Shown in pieces: positions 22,839 through 34,420 of a stretch of 64,000 nucleotides of DNA. The stretch is from Paramyrothecium sp. XJ0827. Lineage: Eukaryota > Ascomycota > Sordariomycetes > Hypocreales > Stachybotryaceae. Made by a program: the position numbers and the translations under genes. Within the stretch, counting starts at the first letter, position 1. Every line of letters starts with the position of its first letter. Where the stretch lies: positions 3,968,001 to 4,032,000 of the forward strand of contig JAJFPB010000003.1 in the NCBI GenBank assembly GCA_020881915.1. The letters are read 5' to 3'. The notes under the pieces were generated by a model, which saw only the letters and a program-made list of their open reading frames with translations, was not told where the DNA came from and did not search any database.

Positions 22839-24528
22839 ATGGATCCCAATCAAGGCCTCGACTCCGAGCTGGAGTCTTTCCGCAAGAAATGGCTTTCTGA
22901 CCTGCAGCGCTCCAAGGGCGAGAAGCCGGGTGAATCTAGCCGTCCGGTGAGGCCATCCGCCACAGCCGGTGGATCGTCATCTTCGGCCTCCGCGAGGAAG
23001 CAGAGTGAGCCTCCTGTTCCGGCCATGACCCAAAGGCCTCATATCGCCGAAGATGAGGGTGGACATACTCAAAGCCGCGTCTTTGAGGCTCCGGTTGCTG
23101 CTCCGCCCGAGGGTGCTTTGCGAGATCCGACGTCCGGACCCGCAAAGAAGCAACTCGTTTCCGCTCTGGATCATTATGAGGAGGCCATGGAGAAGGAGGC
23201 ACAGGGCAACATGGGAGAAAGCTTGAAGCTATATCGAAAGGCTTATAGAGTTCGTGCTACCATCGCCTCTTAGCAAACAAGACTATTCTTACTGAGAATT
23301 TTCATAGCTTGACACCACAGTCGATAAGCGGTATCGTGAGAAGCACTTCCCGGCATCCACAGCCACAGCCTCCAAGCCTGCACAAGCTCCCGGCTCGTCC
23401 ACTACTACCCAGCCCGGGCAGCAACCAGCAGCTGCACCCACGGATGTTCCTGCACCCCAGCCTATCGGTGATCTCATTGCCAGCTTCTCTAGCCTCAAGA
23501 TCGAGGCCGTGCCCCCGGAAGTCGAGGGCATGCCGCAGCCCCCTTGTCCCATCGCCGAATTGCCTGATGAACTGCTCATGCACATCCTGCAGGACGTAGC
23601 AATCGACGATGTCGGCGATTTTGTACGCCTGTCTCTTGTGTGCAAGCATTTTGCCTATCTCGTCGCTACCGAGCAGCGCATCTGGCGCCGCGTCTGTCTC
23701 GGTGCCGAGGTTGGGTTCGCAGCGATGCACTACCACTGGCAGAAGGGCGTCGCATGGGAGCCTCTGGAGGGTGGCAAGCGGATAGATGAGGATGGTATTA
23801 CCGACGGTACGCTCGTTAGCATGGCAGAGTTGGAAGAACGACGCTACGGCGAGAAGCTGCTTGTTACCAAGTCGCTGGTCCCGGAGGCCTATACTTCATG
23901 GCAACAAATGTTCCGCTTACGCCCGCGCATTCGCTTCAACGGGTGCTACATTAGCACGGTCAACTACATCCGGAGCGGGCAGATGTCAACGAATCAATCT
24001 ACCTGGGGAGGCAGTATTGTTCACATTGTCACCTATTACCGCTATCTGCGCTTCTTCCGCGACGGCACCGTCATCAGCTTGTTGACCACCGACGAACCCG
24101 CCGAAGTCGTCCACCACATCACGCGGGACCTACTCAACCTTCACCGCGGCGACAGCCCTCGCGGCCACGGACAAGCCCACGGCCACGGAAGCCATGCCCA
24201 CCACGGGCACCTCCCCTCCGCCGTCATGCACCTCGCTCTGCGCGGTCGGTGGCGCCTCTCGTCGGCGGTGGATCACCCGGAAGCCACCTCGCCGCGCGAG
24301 GAGGAAGGCGATCTGTACATCGAGACGGAGGGTGTGGACCAAAAGTACACTTACCGGCTGGACTTGTCCCTGCGCAACGCCGGCAAGCTCGTCCGCAACA
24401 ATAGGCGGCTCTTCTGGCGCGGCTTTTACAGCTACAACCGGGTGACGGAAGACTGGGCCCCCTTCACGCTCAAAAACGGCAAGCCCTTCTTCTTCAGTCG
24501 TGTCAAGAGCTACGGGGCCGGCGAATAG
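22839..24528 (+). CDS. pof7: F-box protein of the FBXO9 / Pof7 / Hrt3 type
   Basis: Two exons, 22839-23249 and 23308-24528 (58-nt intron with a GTTCGT donor), 543 residues. Order: a disordered Ser/Pro-rich N-terminus; a TPR-like helix pair ending KLYRKAYRLDTTVDKRYREKHF across the intron (residues ~118-150); the F-box at about 213-265 (CPIAELPDELLMHIL...LSLVCKHFAYL...IWRRVC); and the FBXO9-type C-terminal domain, including MFRLRPRIRFNGCYIS, YYRYLRFFRDGTVISLLTT and LFWRGFYSYNRV. Predicted substrate adaptor of an SCF ubiquitin ligase. An unusual His/Gly-rich insert (about residues 422-440, coding 24161-24215) lies in the C-terminal domain. Confidence 0.92.
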
Positions 24529-24695
24529 TACTTGAAGGAACCTTTGCATGCGGGAAATGCAAAGACGAAGAAAGCCCTGGCCGACAAGACACAACGGTTT
24601 CTGGCATTTAGACGTACAGACGGTCATGGGATTCTACAAAGCAACGGAGTTTGGGGCTGATATGGGTGGACACAAACTACATGATACTTCATCAT

Positions 24696-25010
24696 ATGAA
24701 ACAATACATTTTGGCATTGGGTCTGTGCCTGCATATACTTTATATCGTCGTGTTGTCCGTTACTGCAGACGTTCCTTCAGAAGCTTCTCCCTCTGATCCA
24801 TCGCAACAGCCTGAGTTACGCGCTCCTGTCCGCAACCCGATTCATTCAAGGAAACGGCAAGTAGTCCCCAATTTAGCCTCTCGCGCTATGCAAACGATCG
24901 CACAGACGCAAACTCATCCGAGCACCGCTTTGTTGAAGGGAGGAGGGTTTAGGGGGCGTCAAGCTTCTCGATGCTTTGCACACGGGACCGTCCCACGCCC
25001 GGGCGTCTAG
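24696..25010 (+). CDS. Possible small secreted protein ORF
   Basis: An ATG-started 104-residue ORF lying 167 nt downstream of the FBXO9-like stop. It begins MKQYILALGLCLHILYIVVLS and continues VTADVP, a textbook-looking secretion signal with a plausible cleavage after VTA. A dibasic Kex2-type site (SRKRQ) follows around residue 50, and the rest is basic with no disulfide-forming Cys pairs. It could be a small secreted peptide, or simply chance within the 3' UTR of the preceding gene. No homology can be claimed. Confidence 0.25.
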   Translation: MKQYILALGLCLHILYIVVLSVTADVPSEASPSDPSQQPELRAPVRNPIHSRKRQVVPNLASRAMQTIAQTQTHPSTALLKGGGFRGRQASRCFAHGTVPRPGV

Positions 25011-25829
25011 GGGCACAAAAAAAGCTTATGTGATCATGCTGCATAAGACGGCGACGTAGATCAGGCTCCTGCTTTTTGCACAGATCGACGAATTCACATG
25101 GAGGGTTTGGGCGTCTAGGTTGTTCTAGGCGTTTTTCCGTTGATCCGTCGTAGTCTGTGCGGCTACGCTTTGACTGCATACTTTGCACAACATGGGATGG
25201 AAATAGGGGCACAGGGTGTGTCGTTTTGAGGAAAAGAGAGTCTCATCTTGATTTGGAATACAGAAAAAAAAAATGATTGATGGCTATGATACTTTCGTGA
25301 TATGTTCATGGTCGCCTGCTGACACATGATAATTTCTCCAAAACGCCTCTAGGATGAGTGATGTTGTGTGCGAGTTTGGCAAATATCCCAAACATGATTA
25401 AGAAAAGAGGTGATTCCCCGTGCCCAACGCTTATGATTCTCCATGATCACCGAAACCCAATCCAAATTGCATTTGTCCTCCAAAAACTCAAATAAATAGT
25501 CTCGAAATGCTGTAGAGCAGATGCGACGGAAGCCGCCCATAACGCAGATGCTAGCTGAAAGGCAGTGGGATATCGATGAAGCATGTATCTGTTTTCCGAT
25601 ACGGTAAGTGATTAGGTGCGCGGAGACGCAAAAAGTTGCTCGCTTTGCTGAAATGAAGACAACGGTTGCGTAGGGTATCGACTGCGAAATTGAGAAAAGC
25701 AGATCGTATTTGTAAATGCCATCGTGCGTTCACGATGCTCCTGTGGGTGTGGGTTTGCTGGCCTCTGTGGCCTGTTGCGTCCCGGTGAGGTCGGGAACGA
25801 GCCGAGTTCTGTAAATGAAAGAACCGCGT
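25011..25829. other. Convergent 3' intergenic region
   Basis: Between the possible small ORF and the stop of the coiled-coil gene on the minus strand. No protein-like ORF, repeat or RNA gene seen; poly-A at about 25263-25272. Confidence 0.5.
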
Positions 25830-28260
25830 TCATCTGAGTCTTTTGCCGTCGAGGAATTTAGGACTCTGTTCATCGTAATATTGAGGCCCTTCATATCGCA
25901 TGGCCTTCCGTGCCGCAAACGCCGCCTTTTCTTCCTCGTCTAAGCTGAATGCCTTCTTGAGCCACCCAAATGTGCTCCTCTTCTTTCGGAGCTGTTTGTC
26001 GCCAGCCTGGGATTGTGACGTCGGGGTCGTTGATCGTTCGATCTGAGTAGCAGTAGTAACGTTGCTCAGCATGCTCATACCCCCCAGCCGTGACGGCTGG
26101 TGACGCGTGTACTGAGGATAAGAAACGGAAGGGCGATAGCCGGATTCCCCAGGTACGGCGGTGTGCGGTCTCTGTTGGAGCGGAGAGTGGGGAGAGGCGC
26201 GAACTGGATGATAATACTGTTGGTGTTCGGAACGTGGTGAGTGCACGAGAGAAGGCCTTCCGTGCTCCGACAGTTCATTAAGTGAGCCAACCCGATATGG
26301 CTGTCGGAAATGATGCTCGCCATCGGATCCATAGGCAGAGTCGGGGGCCAGGGAATTGCTTGTTGGTGGCGTCCCGTCGCCTGTCATAGGACGCTGCATC
26401 ATGGCATCGGGGTTGACCCTAGGCGGGATTTGAATGGCTTCCGGTGGCGATGTTTTGAGTGAGACGCGCTGACGAAGTGAAACCCTCTTCTGCAACATGC
26501 TGTAAGTGGACTGGCGCTGGGTCTCTAATTTAGAGGAAAGGGTGAGCGCAGCCCTCAACTTGGGTGAGATTGGAGACATGGGCGCCTCGGTGGGCTTAGG
26601 GGTGTATGTGCGTGGTTGCAAAATGTAAAGCGTCTCATCATTCGACGTAGAATGAGGTTCGGGTTCCGCTTTATCTGGCGAGTTGTTGACGACAACTATC
26701 TTCTCGGTTGCATCAATGTTCAGTGGAGGGTTGTTGGCAGCCTTTTGCCGGGCAATCCGAGCGTTGTTGCGCAAAGGTGGTAGGAGAGGTGCTGAACCAG
26801 GAAGAGGAAAATCCCCAAAGTCGTCGAGGTCCAGAGACTCGATCTCTGTAGCATGGAGCACCATAGGCCCAGAAGCACTCCGGACACTGTGACGAGACAT
26901 TGATTGCCTCGGGGAGCGCATCGAATGCCTTGACTGCATGGAAGACGTCCGTTGTGACGTCGGACGAGAGGGTGGGAGGACCGGCGAGTCCATCTGAGAC
27001 GCAATCCGAGGAGAAGGGTCAGGATGGCTGGAGACACGCGACTGTTGAGTAACAGGAGGGGTTGATGAGGATCGAGGGGATTGCAGTCGCATCGACGACG
27101 CATGGGATTCTAGGATTCGAGATGCGCCGACTTGTGGTGAGATAGCACGGGGAGACGAGACGCTGGACGAAACCTGAGGGGACGGAACGGGGGGTGGCAC
27201 AATTGGTGAACCAGGCAGCGGGAAGGCGTAGGCTGGAGCACTGGCCTGCACCGACAGATTGTTAGCAGTGGCATACTTGTACATGGTGGCACAAACTTAC
27301 CCAAGAATCACGGCTCATCTCACCAGCCTTCTTCTCCATTTCGGCGTGTATAGTCATGAGCCGGATGGTGAGGCCATTGATCTCCTGCGTGAGCGAGTTC
27401 ATCTCGTCGAAAGCGTTCAGCCAACCTTCGGCGTTGTGTTTCATAGCCAAGAAAATGTCGTCCAAGTCCGGTCGCTCGGCACGCCAACGAGCCTCCTTCT
27501 GTGAGCCAAGCCAGCCCGAAAAAGCTGTCGTGCAGCGCAGACCAGCGTCGATGTCGTCGTCCCACTGCTTCATAGCCACATCGTTGCGAGCCAGAATATG
27601 CTCAATCTTTTCATTTCCCTCGAGGATCTCGGTACGGAACTTGCGGTCTTCCAGCAGCTCTTCGAAAACCTGGAGGTTCTGCATAGGCAATTGCAGATGC
27701 TCGATCCGGCCGTTCATGTCCTGGGTCGCCTGCGCCAAATCCTCAAACGCGACTTCCAGGAATTGGTCGACCTCATCGATATGGCCCTGTAGGATGTCGA
27801 CGACTTGTGTCTGATCATTGGCCATGCCGTTCAGCAGCAGATACACACCAAACGCAATCTGCGCAATGAGCTTGACAACCTCGTGTTGCCGTTGGCCGGG
27901 GCGATAGCGCCAGATCGCATCCAAAGGTTCATCATCTCGTCCTTGGTCCAGGAGGCGTTCTCGGCGGGCCTTGGCGTCCACCTCTCTCAGATTCGGCTTC
28001 TGCACGGCGGCACCGTGTGTCACTTCTTCCAATGACTCTGCGAAGGCCGATTGCATGGCAGGTATCGGGTGGGTGGGAATCTCCGGCTGGTCGGGGGGTT
28101 CGTGGTAGCTTTGGTCATCGCGAAAGGGGTTGTCGATGTGAGCGTGGGCGTTGTCGGAGAGGGAGACGGGAGAGCTGGGAACTTCGTCTAGCGTCGGGAG
28201 GAGGACGATTCGGAGACCGCTATCGGCCAACCTCATGGACGGCATCTCTGCTGTTGCCAT
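25830..28260 (-). CDS. Fungal coiled-coil protein with a long disordered, Ser/Pro-rich tail
   Basis: Two exons, 28260-27301 and 27245-25830 (55-nt intron, phase 0), 791 residues. Residues 1-120 are disordered. About 130-320 form an all-helical, charged region (EVVKLIAQIAFGVYLLLNG, QVVDILQGHIDEVDQFLEVAFEDL, then further heptad-like stretches to AEMEKKAGEM) consistent with a coiled-coil or spectrin-like bundle. The second exon is low-complexity: repeated SPR/SPQ and SxxSxR motifs, with many Ser-Pro sites, and a conserved-looking basic/hydrophobic end (STFGWLKKAFSLDEEEKAAFAARKAMRYEG). I do not recognise a named family. The architecture suits a cortical, cytoskeletal or signalling scaffold, which is inference only. 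Confidence 0.8.
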
Positions 28261-29138
28261 GATGAAGGCCTGGTGGGCGCTGTGGTCTCAATAGGAATGA
28301 GTGAGGTTACCCAGACCCAGGGGAGCGTACATCGATCGTTGCGGGGGAGGCGCCAAAGGATGAATTACAACACGACGATGGGGCGGCTGGGAAGAAGCCC
28401 ACCGTCGTCAGTGTTGGTCGTGCACCAAGAGTGGAAAGGGTCTTGGGTGATTGTTGTATTACAAGGAGCGAAGGACGTTGGCCGTGTGGGGTTCGAGGAG
28501 TCGAGGAGACGAAATAGTCAATCAGTGTTGGTTGCAGACCGAACAGCGTAGCCGCCGACAATTAGCGGGCAAAGAGGACCATGATACTGCTCGGAGGGTG
28601 ACTAGTCGGCCAATGTGTCTAGAAACGGAAGATCGTCGCCGCAGAAAAACGTGGGCCGTCCGGTGATGCGAACACCACAGGTGATCTTCGAGCGAGAGAG
28701 CTTCACCAAGGCGGCGGCGGGCGTGGAGCGTCTGAGTGGTGAAGAGACAAAGGGTCTAAGCTGGGAGAGCTCGTGGCTGTAAGACGGCCGTAGCAATAAA
28801 AAAAACAAGCGATATGCGAACGCCAATTCAAGCTAGGCAAGGCAGCAAGCAAAGCACGTAGAGACAGAGAGGTTCTCGACCGAGAGTGGTGGGCGGGCAG
28901 GCGGTCGATCTCACGAGCGGAAGCGAGCGAAGATGGAATAAAGACGGACGGGTTGGAGATGATCGTCGCAAGTTCGCGGGCCAGGTTCGACCTGGGAAAG
29001 AATGCCAACGCTCCCCTGAAGGCAAAAAAGAGAGAGACAAGGAGGCTACTTTAGGGAGGGGGTGGGCCTTCCACTAAGGTACAGTGGCAGCGGCCAGGCC
29101 AGGCCCAGGTACGGCGCCGGGCCTGGGCCATAGCAGCA

Positions 29139-29395
29139 AACACCTTGTACCTGCACCTGCACCTGTGCCTGGGCCTGTACCTGTAGCTTGCTTCTTGAAA
29201 GCCCGGCCTCTAGCGCCCTGGGCGGACGTGGCGCGTGGCGGCGTCCCCGCCATCTTGGCCCACACCTCACCTCACCTTACCTCACTTCACCTTACCGTTT
29301 TCTCCCTCGACCAAGAGAGCCGTCACCCACACCGCAACCGCACCGCACCGCACCGCACACGTACGGTACACACACACACACACCCACATCTACGT
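29139..29395. repeat. Cluster of short tandem repeats
   Basis: Four different simple tracts follow each other: CACCTG/CCTGTG-type hexamers (about 29142-29187), CCTCA/CCTTA pentamers (about 29263-29297), ACCGC pentamers (about 29330-29358) and a CA dinucleotide run with flanking ACAC (about 29366-29386). Such stacked microsatellites are typical of hypervariable non-coding DNA. Confidence 0.8.
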
Positions 29396-32300
29396 ACGCA
29401 CACCCTCGGCCAGGGGGGGCCCACACGCTCGACCAGGCCATGATGGGCCGCCTCTGCGGGTTCAGTAGCGCACGTTTGCGCGGCCACTAACACTCGCTAA
29501 CTGCTCGACTGTAAGTTATTGGTTTTTCTTTCCTGGGCACCTCACCCACGTCCACACCCACGCCCACACCCATCGGAGCGCCATGGGGGGGGGGGTTTTG
29601 CCCAAGTCCCTTACCGTACCGTAAACGAGTGGGCTTGTCAATACTAGTAGATCCAGCTTTACGGCCTGGGCACGGCAAACCGGTGTCCGGCCCCCTTCTT
29701 TTTGTCTTTGACGGGCTTTCGGGTGCGAACAGGTTGCAGGGTCAACCATGGATGCAAGAAGGGTTTTTACTCTGCCCCCTTTTGCCCGTCCTCTATCTCG
29801 TGAGCCGAGCTGCGTATTTCGAACTCTCGCCGGCGCTCAGAGACGGGGGTTGCAGTACAGAAAAGCTCTCTCGTTGTATCGTTCATGGCTCCATGCTGCA
29901 CACGGACCAACTACCCCTGCCGCGCTGCCGCCCTCCCTGTCCCACGCCCATCTTGTCGTTTCCTTTTCCTCTTCCCTTCATGCCAGGCCGTCGTTCTTTT
30001 TAAGGTTTTGTTGATGCCGTGCTGCATAATTCTTGGCCGCCTGGTCATGGCTCCAGTTCGTCCGTCCATTTGCTGGTTCGTTCGTCGGAACGAGCAACGG
30101 ATGCATGGGGCTGTGTGTTCTGTTTCTGGTACCGACCGAAACAGGGCTGGAACCACACTCAGTTGAGGAGAAAAAGACATGTACGACATGATCGACAGTG
30201 TTTTCAGCATTCACCTGCAGCTGAAGATTCAGTTTTGTCTCAAAGCGTCTCAACTTGTCGTCGTGTTGGAGAATTCCGCCTCTCGTCCCTGCCGGGCTTT
30301 GGAATTGGATGTGGGAAAAGTCGGGCCCTACTTGTCCCCTTAATAACAGCGAATAAAGCCATTTGTCTAATGATGGGGCATATTTCGTCCTCGCTGGAGT
30401 GCCTTGTCCGCGAGCCCTGTCCGAATTGCTCCGGCCATTGGCGCGTACTGCAGGTGCTAATTGGTACGTGTATTTAAGATCATTGTATTTGAAGCTTGTG
30501 TAATTTTCCTAATCCCCGTTGTCTAGGTATGCACCCCACGGCTTGTTTCCTGCAATGTTCCGTTCACATATACATCAAACATGTCATTTCCAGGCCTTTC
30601 TGTGCTGTAAGTGCTATGATCTACAGAAGATGTGTGCCGGCTTTCGACAGGTGACTGTCCGCCCCCGTTCAACCTCGGCCCTGGCACATGCGCGGGCTGG
30701 GTCCAATCCACGCAGACGTGCCTGCGTGCCGAAGTTGGCTGTGCCGGTCCGTGAGACATGCCCTAGACCGGGTCGAGAGCCGAGAGACTCATCCCGAAGA
30801 ACGCGTCATGAACATTTCTTTCCCCTCGGTGACTTATGTTGGTCCATGCCTATTAGCAAAATACTCGTACCTGGCTCACGATGAATCCGTTCCTGGCCTA
30901 GGAGGGCATGGGTGAGCAGTCCCAAGAGCATGGCAACCTAAACTATCTAGCCTTGGCTTGCTTTGTATACAGGGTCTCTTTGGCCGTGGCGCCGCCAGAG
31001 CTGTCATACCTTGCGTTCGCACTGGGCTGCAGTTGGCCGGCTCCCGTAACCCAGAGCTCTCTTCCAACGGATCGCATGGCAGGGGGTGTGTGGTGGTGGT
31101 TGAACCACAGGAGCTAGCTACCTAGCTATCGCAACAGGGCGGTTGAAGGGGAGGGGGAGAGCGAACAGCCATCAGCAAACCCGTCGAACTGCACATCGTC
31201 TGCATGGCGTATGCAGGCAAGGAGTCCACCGAAGCTGCTGCTGCAGGTCTGATGGAGTGGAGCGGCAGGACGCGATTCGTCGGCGGGGCCGGATTCAATA
31301 TCACGTCCCGTACAGAGGTACGTACGACGTGGCTCATCCACGATTGATTATCGGGCTTTGCCCGGAGGATGCGCGGGTGTGGAGGGACAAGAAAAGCCGG
31401 TTGATGCACAATAATGCACGACAAGGCTCATCCCTCAGCTACCTCTCTGCCTTACCTTAAGTACCGTACAGAGTACCTAAGATACGCACACCATCCAATC
31501 CCGCCATCGCCAGGCACAGGCGCGGGAACTCATTCATTGGTTTGGTTCAATTTGATTCTCCTCCTCTCCGTCCCATCCACGTGATTGTGGCACAGCGCAC
31601 GCCCACGGGCCCCGCACGCAAGTCATTTCGTGACGGACATACGTCCGCTGCAAATTCAACCATCCATCATTCGCCGGGTGAAGTGGGAAATTGGTAGGTT
31701 GACCTGTCGCATTTTGCTCGCTCGCCAGTAAGCATGTCATCCTCGGGCGTGAACCATCAATGGGCCCGGCGGCAGTCGTCCCCCGTAGCAGCAGGTAGTA
31801 AGCGCAAGCCTGACGGGTCTTCTGTAATTTCGCATCCCTCTCCATCAATCTCGGCCATTTTTTATTTTTTTTATTTTTTCTACAGTAGAGCTGCTGCATC
31901 TAGAGATGATTACGACACCAGGGAAATAACCACCCGGCCACCAAGGAGCAAAAAGTAAACAAACAGGGTTTCCGGCCTGCGGGTTGGGTTGCATCCAAAA
32001 GCACGGAGCGAGTGCCGTAAGGATCAGGATGAATGACGCTCTGCCGTCTAATTACCTTGGTCAACGTACCGTCGAAACAAACCGTTAATTGGATAATATA
32101 ACTTAAACAGACAGATGGGCGGACAGGCAAACAAAGACCCAAGTACCCCTCCAGAAATAAATTGCTGCTAATGATGGCCGGCGAACAGTAGTACGTAAGT
32201 GAAGCTTCCACAGTTCGTTCCTCGGGGCTCGCCCCACAACCAACCGACGCCAGCCCTGTCAGGGCAGAGGCTCTAAATTATTATTAGTCTAGCTCTCGCG

Positions 32301-32452
32301 CCGACCTCAGGTCATTCTAGACCCTGACAATCGTCGGGGCGCTTTCGTGAGCTGCTAACGAGGCACCTGCGGTGCGGCAAGTTAAAGGTAACCGTACTAA
32401 GATGAACCCAGGCTGGACGGCCAAGGTTCCAATTTCCGTGGGCCGGAGTCCA

Positions 32453-32494
32453 CGCATCGCATCGCATCGCATCGCATCGCAGCGCAGCGCAGCG
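32453..32494. repeat. CGCAT pentamer array grading into CGCAG
   Basis: Five units of CGCAT are followed by three of CGCAG, then AGCGC. The switch from one unit to a single-base variant indicates local slippage and expansion of a mutated copy. Confidence 0.9.
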
Positions 32495-33182
32495 CTTCCG
32501 CGGCCCGAGTGGGCATCGATATCTGGGATTCGATGATACCTGAGGGACCTACTCTAGAAACATTCAAGCCGGCTCCCCGGCGTCTCGAAACATCCAACAT
32601 CATCATGCATCTTAACAGCGTCGTTTCACTCCCAAACCTCAAAGACCGGCCCGTTTCCCTTTTTCCCTTGTGACCAACGAGCGACGGGGCGTGGACCCGT
32701 TTAGTTCGACTCCCCTTACGGCAAGGTCATGGTGGTCCCGTTGCCTGACATTGGCCTGTGTGAGAAAACCGCCAAACCCATAGCAATCTTACTTCCCATC
32801 TCCATTATCCTTGTCGCAGCCAATCGCTTGGGTTCCCCATCTGTCCCACTTTCTTCCTCCATTCCATTTCCCCTTTCACTGCCCCCTTCGCGTGTTTTCT
32901 TGGAAGAGGAAAGAAAAACAGTCAGGAACAGCTTTTTGCACTGATCCAGACGGATCTGTCCTCTCTCTTCCCGTCCGCGCCCCCCCCCCCTCCCTTCCAT
33001 CCAATACGTAGCGAGAAGGTCGCTTGCGCACGAAGGCGTCTTCTCCCAGCTGCCGATCCCCCGCTCCTCGGTCCAAGGCGCTGCGCTGCGCAAGGTCCCC
33101 TCCTTCAAAGGCTGGGCAGCGGACGGCAAAGATCAACGTGGGCTTGACTCGGCCTGGCTGAGTCCGTCACTGCAACGCCGCA

Positions 33183-34190
33183 ATGGGTGTCTTCTCCCTC
33201 GGCTCCGACCTATGGGATCCGTCCTACCGGTTCGAGACGTCCTGGCTGCTGAACCCTTGGCTGCTCTTCTTGTGCCGAGCTCTCATCGTAAGTTCAACCA
33301 GCCTTGTTCCAACCTCCAAGCCTCTCACCCCCGTCCCTCCATCTGTCTTACACGCATGCCGTCTCATCGCCTTGCATATCCCACATGCACTCACTCACCC
33401 TTCACTCATCACCTATCCAACTAACTAACTCACTCACTAATCGTCATGTGATTCATAGAGCCTCTACGTATTCACCACCCGCTTCTTCATCATCGGCTGG
33501 ACCTGCACTCATGAAGAGCTTGGCGGCTGCGACGATGTCGGCAGATCCTTCTCCTACTTCACCATCCTCACCTTCTGGGGCATCGCCTTCTACTTCCTCG
33601 TCGCCGCCATCCACACCCTCACCTATGCCTTGACCGGCCGTCCGCTGCTGGACCGCTTCCCCCGTTCCCTCCAAGCTCTGCACGCCCTCTTCTACTCCAC
33701 CATCGTCACCTTCCCCTTCCTCGTCACCATCGTCTACTGGGTCGTCCTCTACAAGGGCCCGTGGTTCGACAGCCAATTCGTGGCCTGGTCCAACGTGACG
33801 CAGCATGGCCTGAACAGCGCCTTTGCCCTTTTCGAGGTCGTCATCCCGCGGACCAACCCTCCGCTTTGGATTCACATTCTGTGGCTCATCCTCATCCTCG
33901 TCGGCTACCTTGCAGTTGCCTACATCACTGCTGCCCACCAGAACTTCTACACGTACAACTTCCTGGACTACAAGGAGATCGGCGGCCGCGGTCTGGTGGC
34001 CGCTTATGTCTTTGGCATTGCTGCGGGTATCGTCATCATCTTCTGCCTTGTCTGGCTGCTCATCTGGGCCCGCAGGTGGTTGACTGAGTCGAAGCTCAGA
34101 CTCGATGGAAAGTTTGGCCCTCAACGCTCCTCACGCCGAGATGTCGAGATGAACACTATTGGCCCCAAGTATACCAATGTCCACCTCTAG
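33183..34190 (+). CDS. FAR-17a/AIG1-like (YHR140W-type) multi-pass membrane protein
   Basis: Two exons, 33183-33287 and 33459-34190 (171-nt intron, longer than most here), 278 residues. Six hydrophobic segments are visible, among them WLLNPWLLFLCRALI, FSYFTILTFWGIAFYFLVAAI, LFYSTIVTFPFLVTIVYWVVL, WIHILWLILILVGYLAVAYI and VAAYVFGIAAGIVIIFCLVWLL. The motif VTQHGLNSAFALFEVVIPRTNP (its His is residue 151) is the most diagnostic stretch. In the AIG1/ADTRP family, a Thr and a His form the active site for hydrolysis of fatty-acid esters of hydroxy fatty acids. An ER or plasma-membrane location is expected. The C-terminus is a cytosolic basic tail. Substrate in fungi unknown. Confidence 0.85.
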
Positions 34191-34420
34191 GTTCCAGGTG
34201 TTTGGCCTTCCTACATTTATTGATCTTCAATTTCACTGTACAGAACAATGTATATGAAAGATTTTTGTATCCTTGTATATTCCTTCACTTGAATAGTTGA
34301 AGGTATTTCAAGGCGTGGTAGCTGAGAAGCCATGACTTCTATGTATTTATATCCATAGTCTATAATCAGTTGGCATAATCTATAATACTCTTTCGCCCGC
34401 TTGCACAGATGTCATCAACT

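Larger units (their letters stand above)
28261..33182. other. 4.9 kb gene-free divergent intergenic region
   Basis: The largest gap in the window, between two divergent starts (28260 minus, 33183 plus). I searched both strands and found only short ORFs with biased, repeat-driven composition. It contains several simple-repeat tracts (listed separately), poly-T at about 31858-31880, poly-G at 29585-29595 and the CT-rich leader of the downstream gene at about 32840-33010. Long 5' leaders, non-coding transcripts or distal regulation could explain its size; none can be demonstrated from sequence. Confidence 0.55.

Noticed and set aside
28985..29010. GGTTCGACCT, resembling a tRNA B-box
   Set aside because: No matching A-box upstream, no cloverleaf and no T run after it.
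33453..34124. 223-codon minus-strand ORF opposite the AIG1-like gene
   Set aside because: Glu/Asp/Gly-rich antisense translation of a membrane protein gene; no motif.
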